Shown: positions 1 through 4,854 of the stretch, one piece after another
How the letters are laid out: the number at the start of each line of letters is the position of its first letter
How positions within the stretch are numbered: position 1 is the stretch's first letter
Source of the DNA: Actinomycetota bacterium
GTDB lineage: Bacteria; Acidobacteriota; Blastocatellia; Chloracidobacteriales; Chloracidobacteriaceae
NCBI GenBank assembly: GCA_013298335.1
Contig: JAAFHI010000258.1
Location: 1-5,779 of the forward strand
Direction of reading: 5' to 3'
DNA length: 5,779 nt
Notes under the pieces: model-generated
The model's database searches: none
Told to the model about the DNA's origin: nothing
The model's input: only the letters and a program-made list of their open reading frames with translations
Translations under genes and position numbers: made by a program

Positions 1-1239
1 GACCTGTTCCCAGTTGATGCCGCCGGGGGGAAGTTTGAACGGGCACCCCGGTTCGGCGGTGGCGTTGGAAATTTCGGCGGGGAGGTCCTCGATTTTGACG
101 TTTCCGTCCTCGGCGAGCAGGACGAGCCGTTCGATGACGTTCGACAATTCCCGGACGTTCCCCGGCCAGTCGTATTCCATGAGTTGACGTAAAACGTTTG
201 AAGGCAAGGGGTTGGCGGTCAGGTTGTACCGTTTCGAGACCCGTTCGTGAAAGGCGGCGGCGAGCAGCGGGATGTCTTCCCGGCGGTCGCGCAGCGGCGG
301 AATGGAGAGCGGCAGGACGTTCAGCCGATAGTACAAATCCTCGCGAAAGCTTCCCTCGGCGACCATTTTCGTCAGGTCGCGGTTCGACGCGGCCACGATC
401 CGGACATTGCATTCGACCTCGCCGCGTCCGCCGAGGCGCGTGAATTTCCGCTCCTGGAGTACCCGCAGCAGCGTCGTCTGGACGCCCAGCGGCATGGACG
501 GAATTTCATCCAGAAAAACCGTGCCGCCCTCGGCCTGTTCGAACTTGCCCTCGCGCCGCCGGTCCGCGCCGGTAAACGCGCCGCGCTCGTGGCCGAACAG
601 TTCGCTCTCGATGAGCGTGTCGGGGATGCCCGCGCAGTTGACCGCGACAAACGGCCCGGCGGCCCGTGCGCTTTCGGAGTGAACCGTCCGCGCGAAAAGC
701 TCTTTTCCGGTCCCCGACTCGCCGTTGAGCAGGATGGTCGCATCCGTCGCGGCGACCTTGCGGAGCGTTTTGTAGAGCGTCTGCATCGCCGGAGCGCGAC
801 CAACGATGTCGCCCAGCCGGTCATATTCAGTTGCCGCCTCGCGCAGTTCCCGGTTCTCGCGTTCGAGCCGCGAGGTCTTGGCGATGCGCCGGATGGCGAG
901 CAGTAACGCCTCTTTTTCGAATGGTTTGGCGAGATAGTCGTCCGCGCCGAGCCGGACCGCTTCGACCGCGTGGCTGATCGAGCCGTAGGCCGTCATCACC
1001 ACGAACGCGCATCCGAGCCCCCGCTCGCGGACTTCCTTCAGCAGCCCGCCGCCGCCCATCCCCGGCATTTTCCAGTCGCACAGAATGATTTCGGGCCGCG
1101 CGCGCTCGATGGACAGGAGCGCCTCTTCGCCGGTGGCCGCTTCCGTGACGGCGAAACCGTCCTTGCGGAGAATTTCGGCGATGATCCGGCGCTGGGCCGG
1201 TTCGTCTTCGACGACGAGCAGGGAGAGTTCGTTTGGCAT
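1..1239 (-). CDS. NtrC-family sigma-54-dependent response regulator, C-terminus beyond window
   Basis: Two-component response regulator that, when phosphorylated, would remodel sigma-54 RNA polymerase at -24/-12 promoters. The 413 visible codons hold a receiver domain (about residues 5-120) with acidic pair E11-D12, phospho-acceptor D55, T83 and K105. An AAA+ domain (about 143-390) follows, with Walker A GESGTGKE (173-180), the sigma-54 contact loop GAFTGA (220-225), Walker B VFLDE (241-245), sensor N286, FREDLYYRLNV (298-308) and WPGNVREL (358-365). All key residues are intact, so it should be an active ATPase. The family ends in a Fis-type helix-turn-helix; the frame is still open at position 1 just where that should begin, so the missing part is an edge effect. 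ATG at 1239 begins exactly at the receiver fold. It has no good Shine-Dalgarno, only an A-rich AAGAAAAAAAC, and a large hairpin begins 13 nt upstream. It lies 112 bp downstream of the kinase gene on the same strand, so they probably form one operon. Its target genes cannot be read from the sequence. Confidence 0.96.
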   Translation of the reverse strand, partial: MPNELSLLVVEDEPAQRRIIAEILRKDGFAVTEAATGEEALLSIERARPEIILCDWKMPGMGGGGLLKEVRERGLGCAFVVMTAYGSISHAVEAVRLGADDYLAKPFEKEALLLAIRRIAKTSRLERENRELREAATEYDRLGDIVGRAPAMQTLYKTLRKVAATDATILLNGESGTGKELFARTVHSESARAAGPFVAVNCAGIPDTLIESELFGHERGAFTGADRRREGKFEQAEGGTVFLDEIPSMPLGVQTTLLRVLQERKFTRLGGRGEVECNVRIVAASNRDLTKMVAEGSFREDLYYRLNVLPLSIPPLRDRREDIPLLAAAFHERVSKRYNLTANPLPSNVLRQLMEYDWPGNVRELSNVIERLVLLAEDGNVKIEDLPAEISNATAEPGCPFKLPPGGINWEQV

Positions 1240-1252
1240 GGTTTTTTTCTTG

Positions 1253-1344
1253 AACACAAAGACACGAAGTCACAAAGACACAAAGTGGAAGATGAATTTT
1301 CTTGGATTTTTCTTTGTGTCTTCGTGTCTTTGTACCTTTGTGTT
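1253..1344. repeat. Imperfect palindrome of 8-bp ACACAAAG units (intercistronic hairpin)
   Basis: Left arm 1253-1285 and right arm 1312-1344 are reverse complements at 28 of 33 positions, separated by a 26-nt A/T-rich centre. Each arm is about four degenerate copies of one octamer: ACACAAAG, ACACGAAG, TCACAAAG, ACACAAAG on the left and CTTTGTGT, CTTCGTGT, CTTTGTAC, CTTTGTGT on the right. It takes up almost the whole gap between kinase and regulator, starting 7 nt after the kinase stop and ending 13 nt before the regulator start in the direction of transcription. In the operon mRNA it would fold into a long stem next to the regulator's ribosome binding region. It lacks the GC-rich stem plus U-tract of an intrinsic terminator. 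No coding sequence or transposase is associated. Probably a dispersed intergenic repeat; any regulatory role is inference. Confidence 0.85.
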
Positions 1345-1351
1345 GAATGAT

Positions 1352-2842
1352 TTACCGATAGAGCGGCAGGCAGACCGTCACCAGCGTTCCGCCGCCCTCC
1401 GCGTCACCGATGAGGAGCGTTCCCGCGCCGGTTCCTTCAACCAGTTGGCGCGCGAGGAAAAGCCCCATCCCGGAGCCGCCGGTTTTGGTCGTGACGTGGG
1501 GCGTGAACAGGCGCGAGCGCACTTCCTCGGGCAGTCCCGGTCCGTGGTCGCGGATGGCAATCATCGCGCAGTCGTTTTCGGCGGTCATCGTGACCGACAC
1601 CGGCGTCTCGGCGGGCGATGCCTCGACGGCGTTGTTGACGAGATTCGAGAGCGCGGCGCGGATGGCCGGGGCGACGACGAGCGCGTGCATCGGTTCGTCG
1701 GGTGAATCGAAGGTGACCGGATGACCACTCTGCGACGTTTCGAACACCACGTCGTTGAGGACGTCGCGCAGGTCGGCGATTTCCGGCGTGGCGGCCTGTC
1801 CCGCGCCGAGGGTGAGGAAAGAGCGCAGCCACCAGTCGATGCGCTTGATCTGCCCGCGCGCGGTCGTGACCAGTTCCGAGCCGTCGCCGGTGCCGCGTCC
1901 GGCGAGTTCTTCGACCACCAACCCAAGTGTATTCAACGGGTTGCGAAGCGTATGCCCGAGTCCGCGCGCGAGGTCGCCGAGTTCGGCGAGGTGTTCGCGG
2001 GCTTTCCATGCCTTGCGTTCGGTTTCGAGTTGCGCCAGCCGCGACGACATCCGGTTGAAGGCTTTTTGAAGTTCGCCGATTTCGCCGCGTCCGCTGACGG
2101 GAACCTGGACGCCGAGTTCGCCGCGACCGATGGCCTCGGTTCCCTCGGCGAGCGTGCGCAGGGGCGAGGTCATCCGGTGGGCGAACATGGCCGCCAGTCC
2201 GCTGCCGACGACCAGCAGAAGGCAGGCCGCGATCAGTTGTTGCTGAATGGTTGATTGTACGATCTGCGTTGATTTCGAAGTCGGAATCGGGATTTTTTTC
2301 GGCCCGTCGGGCAGCCCGGAGATCACCAGCATCCGCTCGGCGTTGTCGGCAACCGGTTCGATCTTCACGACGAAATTCTTTTGGACCGTGGTTTCGCCGG
2401 GTTTCAGGTTTTCGGTCGGGAACTGGGTGGTTTCGATTTCGCCCGGCGTGCCTGACCGGCGAATCACGATCTTGTGATTCACATTGGATTCGAACCGGAT
2501 TGTGCCCTTCGGCTCACCCGGTTTGGGGGACTCGTTTCCTCCGGCGGGCGGGGCCGTTTTCTCCGCGCCTTCCGAGATGAATACCGCCGTTCCGGGCGTG
2601 AAGTTCCCCATTTGAGGAACTTTTTTCGGATCGATCCCCGGCGGGAGGGGCAGGGGACCGTTTGTATCAAAACGGCTGAAGAAGGCGTTGCTCAGGATGA
2701 CCCGCTCGCCCACGCTCTTGGCGACTTCGTTTACTTCACGCTCTATCGCCTTTAGTTGCCGCAGTTGCAGCCACCATTGAATGCCGACGAGCGAGAGGAT
2801 GAGGGCGGCGGTGCCGAGGAAAAGCTGGGTACGAATGCGCAT
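1352..2842 (-). CDS. Membrane sensor histidine kinase (HAMP-HisKA-HATPase)
   Basis: Sensor kinase of 496 aa, the likely partner of the adjacent regulator. Domains: first membrane helix about 7-27, a periplasmic region of about 175 aa with a Pro/Gly/Lys-rich stretch (about 88-116) and no fold I recognise, second helix about 203-221, HAMP about 222-280, dimerisation/phospho-acceptor helix with H297 in GLGHTLRNPL, then an ATPase domain with N-box NLVNNAVEA (about 400-408), DHGPG (432-436), LFTPHVTTK and GGSGMGL (455-461). There is no PAS domain, so sensing is presumably periplasmic or in the membrane. Oddity: threonine (T298) follows the phospho-histidine where E or D is usual, while N301 and P302 are kept. 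Start choice: ATG 2842 begins MRIRTQLFL, directly ahead of the first helix, and has GGAG 8 nt upstream. An in-frame ATG at 2899 would add 19 aa, but it lacks a ribosome site and falls inside the predicted sigma-54 promoter. The gene precedes the regulator by 112 bp. Confidence 0.95.
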   Translation of the reverse strand: MRIRTQLFLGTAALILSLVGIQWWLQLRQLKAIEREVNEVAKSVGERVILSNAFFSRFDTNGPLPLPPGIDPKKVPQMGNFTPGTAVFISEGAEKTAPPAGGNESPKPGEPKGTIRFESNVNHKIVIRRSGTPGEIETTQFPTENLKPGETTVQKNFVVKIEPVADNAERMLVISGLPDGPKKIPIPTSKSTQIVQSTIQQQLIAACLLLVVGSGLAAMFAHRMTSPLRTLAEGTEAIGRGELGVQVPVSGRGEIGELQKAFNRMSSRLAQLETERKAWKAREHLAELGDLARGLGHTLRNPLNTLGLVVEELAGRGTGDGSELVTTARGQIKRIDWWLRSFLTLGAGQAATPEIADLRDVLNDVVFETSQSGHPVTFDSPDEPMHALVVAPAIRAALSNLVNNAVEASPAETPVSVTMTAENDCAMIAIRDHGPGLPEEVRSRLFTPHVTTKTGGSGMGLFLARQLVEGTGAGTLLIGDAEGGGTLVTVCLPLYR

Positions 2843-2850
2843 GTCGCGAT

Positions 2851-2854
2851 CTCC
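2851..2854 (-). promoter_or_regulatory. Ribosome binding site deciding the kinase start
   Basis: On the minus strand GGAG lies 8 nt before ATG 2842. The longer in-frame ATG at 2899 has no purine-rich site at a suitable distance. This supports the 496-aa kinase over the 515-aa version. Confidence 0.65.
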
Positions 2855-2890
2855 GGGTTCGAAAAATGGGGATGACGCCGAAATACGATG

Positions 2891-2906
2891 GGCAAACATC
2901 GTGCCG
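2891..2906 (-). promoter_or_regulatory. Candidate sigma-54 (-24/-12) promoter for the kinase-regulator operon
   Basis: Read on the minus strand the site is CGGCACGATGTTTGCC. Against the known consensus TGGCACG-N4-TTGCW it matches GGCACG and TTGC exactly; only the first T (C here) and the last W (C here) differ. The GG (2905-2904) and GC (2893-2892) have the required 12-bp offset. The predicted transcription start is near 2880, giving a leader of about 38 nt to ATG 2842 with GGAG inside it. The operon encodes a GAFTGA-type sigma-54 activator, so autoregulation is a natural reading. No start site has been mapped, so this rests on sequence match and context. Confidence 0.68.
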
Positions 2907-2951
2907 GAAATCGCCTTGAAAGGCCATTCCCCGATTTTTTGAATGAAGTGG

Positions 2952-2969
2952 CGGAAATTGACTGTTCCG
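2952..2969. promoter_or_regulatory. Dyad CGGAA-N8-TTCCG, possible activator site
   Basis: A perfect 5-bp inverted repeat with an 8-nt spacer, about 70-90 bp upstream of the predicted sigma-54 transcription start and about 80-100 bp upstream of the DUF1800 start. The left half reads CGGAAAT, the same word as in the dyad at 3011-3035 and at 2905-2911. Short arms make this weak alone; the recurrence of the word is the main support. Confidence 0.35.
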
Positions 2970-3010
2970 GGATACGACGATAGCCGCCGCCCGGTTCACG
3001 GTGTTACGGT

Positions 3011-3035
3011 CGGAAATGCACCGATGTCATTTCCG
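3011..3035. promoter_or_regulatory. Dyad CGGAAATG-N9-CATTTCCG, possible enhancer or operator
   Basis: A perfect 8-bp inverted repeat with a 9-nt spacer. It lies about 131-155 bp upstream of the predicted sigma-54 start of the kinase operon, a usual distance for NtrC-type enhancers. Its right end overlaps the first G of the GGAGG ribosome site of the DUF1800 gene, so as RNA it could form a stem beside that site. Which role applies, if either, cannot be decided from sequence. Confidence 0.5.
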
Positions 3036-3039
3036 GAGG
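3035..3039 (+). promoter_or_regulatory. Ribosome binding site deciding the DUF1800 start
   Basis: GGAGG with an 11-nt spacer to ATG 3051. The in-frame upstream ATGs at 2943 and 3024 have no comparable site, and ATG 3051 starts right at a signal peptide. Confidence 0.6.
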
Positions 3040-3050
3040 TCGAAATTCGT

Positions 3051-4772
3051 ATGGAGCTTCCACGAATTGTCTCTCGCTGGCTGACGGTTGGTTTGACGGC
3101 TGCCCTGCTGATTCCCGGAGCGAGCACTCCCGGCCAGAAACGCCCGGCGCGGTCAACTTCCCCGACATCGAAATCCGGCATCCTTCATGTATTGGACCGG
3201 CTCGGCTTCGGTCCACGTCCCGGCGATGTCGAGCGGGTGTCGGCGATGGGCGTCGGCGCCTATATCGAAGCCCAGTTGAATCCCGAAAACATCGACGATT
3301 CCGATCTCGACCGCCGGCTCGCGCCGATTTCCTCATTGAATCTTTCACAGGCCGCCTTGCTGGAACGGTTCAATCCGCCCAAACCGCCGCCACCGCCGCC
3401 CGTTCCGGTCACGCTGCCCGCCGTGCCTGAAGTAAAACCGGCGGGCGAAATGGCGAAACCGGGTGACATGCCCGCGAAATCCGCGGATGCCCTGGCCAAG
3501 CCCGCTGAATCCAAGCCGAAACCCGTGCCGATGCCGAATCCGGGGCAGGTCATCGGCGACTTGCGGCGGGCGACGGTACTGCGCGCGACCTACAGCAACC
3601 GTCAGTTGTACGAGGCGACCGTCAATTTCTGGGAAAACCACTTCAGCATCTTCATCAACAAGGATTCCGACCGCTTCATGATGACGGCGTTCGACCGCGA
3701 TGCGATCCGGCCCTACGCGATGGGGCGCTTCCGCGATCTGCTCGGTGCGACGGCGCATTCGCCCGCGATGCTCTATTACCTCGACAACTGGCAGTCGAGC
3801 GTGGTGCGCGTCTCGCCCGCCACGAAGGACCGCCCCGAGAAGAAATCCGGCGGCATCAACGAGAACTACGCCCGCGAGCTGATGGAACTCCACACGCTCG
3901 GCGTGGACGGCGGTTATACCCAGAAAGACGTGCAGGAAGTGGCCCGCTGCCTGACCGGCTGGACGATCCGCAAGCCGAACGAGGAAGGACTGTTCATGTT
4001 CAACCCGGCGGCGCACGACAACGGCGAGAAAATCGTCCTCGGCAAGCGGATTCCGGCGGGCGGCGGCATCGCCGACGTCGAAAAAGTCCTCGACATCCTC
4101 GCCCGGCATCCCTCGACGGCAAAGTTCATCGCCACCAAGCTGACGCGGCGGTTCGTGAGCGACACACCGCCGCCCGCGCTCGTCGCCCGTGCCGCCGATG
4201 TTTTTCTGAAAACGGACGGCGACATCCGCGAAACGCTGCGGACCATCCTCACTTCGCCGGAATTCGCGGCGAGTCTCGGCGCGAAAGTGAAGACTCCGTT
4301 CGAGTTCGCGGTTTCCGCCCTGCGCGCGACCGATGCCGAGACCGACGGCGGTCCGGTTTGCGACTGGATCGCCAAAATGGGCCAGCCAATTTTCGGACGC
4401 CTCACGCCCGACGGATTTCCCGACCGCGCCGACGAATGGCTTTCGGCGAATCAGATGCTCAACCGGCTGAATTTCGGGCTGGCGCTGGCCCAGAACCAGA
4501 TCAAGGGGACATACATCGACGGATTGAAACTCCTCGCCGGGACCAGTCCGAACGACGGCCCAGCCGTCACCGAGCGGGTCATTTCATTGATTTTGAATGG
4601 GAAGGCGAGTCCCGAAACCCGTCAGGCGCTGGCGAGCGTCGCGAAAACCGAGCCGCAACTTGCTTCCGGCGCCATGCCGTTGAGAGTCGCCGACAAACCC
4701 AAGCCCGGTCCGTCGCCAGCCGCGCAGGCTTTGGCGCTTGCGCTCGGCTCGCCGGAATTCCAACGGCGGTAG
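3051..4772 (+). CDS. Exported DUF1800 domain protein
   Basis: A 573-aa member of the DUF1800 family, whose biochemical role is not established. A signal peptide is visible at 1-28 (Arg at 5 and 9, hydrophobic core about 11-21), so the protein is probably exported. Family blocks in order: DRLGFGPRPGD (49-59), WENHF (194-198), HSPAMLYYLDNWQS (236-249), NENYARELMELHTLGV (270-285), GYTQKDV (288-294), ARCLTGW (298-304), FNPAAHD (317-323), TAKFIATKLTRRFV (356-369) and LRTILTSPEF (396-405). All are present, so the domain looks intact. Between the N-terminal block and the core lies a Pro/Lys/Ala-rich low-complexity segment (109-164, beginning with a run of six prolines after PPK), probably a disordered linker. 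An in-frame ATG at 2943 would give 609 aa but would place 36 residues before the signal peptide. In many bacteria a DUF1501 gene follows; here the next gene is a convergent purK. It is divergent from the two-component operon and shares its control region. The TAG stop lies inside the palindrome at 4770-4854. Confidence 0.93.
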   Translation: MELPRIVSRWLTVGLTAALLIPGASTPGQKRPARSTSPTSKSGILHVLDRLGFGPRPGDVERVSAMGVGAYIEAQLNPENIDDSDLDRRLAPISSLNLSQAALLERFNPPKPPPPPPVPVTLPAVPEVKPAGEMAKPGDMPAKSADALAKPAESKPKPVPMPNPGQVIGDLRRATVLRATYSNRQLYEATVNFWENHFSIFINKDSDRFMMTAFDRDAIRPYAMGRFRDLLGATAHSPAMLYYLDNWQSSVVRVSPATKDRPEKKSGGINENYARELMELHTLGVDGGYTQKDVQEVARCLTGWTIRKPNEEGLFMFNPAAHDNGEKIVLGKRIPAGGGIADVEKVLDILARHPSTAKFIATKLTRRFVSDTPPPALVARAADVFLKTDGDIRETLRTILTSPEFAASLGAKVKTPFEFAVSALRATDAETDGGPVCDWIAKMGQPIFGRLTPDGFPDRADEWLSANQMLNRLNFGLALAQNQIKGTYIDGLKLLAGTSPNDGPAVTERVISLILNGKASPETRQALASVAKTEPQLASGAMPLRVADKPKPGPSPAAQALALALGSPEFQRR

Positions 4773-4854
4773 CAGTTAGTGGTTAGTAGCTAGTAGTTAG
4801 TAAGAATTTCTCATTGCTAACCACTAACCACTAACCACTAACCACTAACTGCTA
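4770..4854. repeat. Stop-to-stop palindrome of 7-bp TTAGTGG units between convergent genes
   Basis: The outer arms 4770-4786 and 4838-4854 are perfect 17-bp reverse complements. Carried inward, 4770-4801 pairs with 4823-4854 at 29 of 32 positions, leaving a loop of about 21 nt. The right arm is a tandem of CTAACCA units; the left arm is its degenerate complement (TTAGTGG, TTAGTAG, CTAGTAG). The first three bases are the TAG stop of the DUF1800 gene and the last three are the TAG stop of purK on the other strand, and pairing ends there: the next bases (4769 G, 4855 A) do not match. Transcripts from either side would carry the stem directly after their stop. There is no U-tract, so a classical intrinsic terminator is not supported, though a bidirectional 3'-end structure is possible. 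Confidence 0.9.

Noticed and set aside
247..906. Open frame of 219 codons on the plus strand
   Set aside because: It lies wholly antisense to the response regulator, whose domain motifs are complete; GC-rich codon use on one strand opens long frames on the other. No recognisable protein features.
1085..1705. Open frame of 206 codons on the plus strand crossing the 8-bp repeat
   Set aside because: Runs antisense through the regulator, the repeat and the kinase end; no ribosome site and no protein family resemblance.
2958..2986. Possible sigma-70 promoter for the DUF1800 gene (TTGACT, 17 nt, TAGCCG)
   Set aside because: The -35-like hexamer is good but the -10 shares only the TA with the consensus; too weak to annotate. 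No sigma-54 site with correct GG/GC spacing was seen on the plus strand of this region.
3345..4109. Open frame of 254 codons on the minus strand
   Set aside because: Antisense to the conserved core of the DUF1800 gene, with Arg/His-rich low-complexity composition typical of a shadow frame.
4770..4854. Intrinsic terminator for the convergent genes
   Set aside because: The stem is long but AT-mixed, with a 21-nt loop and no U-tract on either side; it may affect 3' ends but does not fit the classical form.
4770..4854. CRISPR array
   Set aside because: Units are 7 bp and contiguous with no spacers, and the two halves are inverted; no cas genes.
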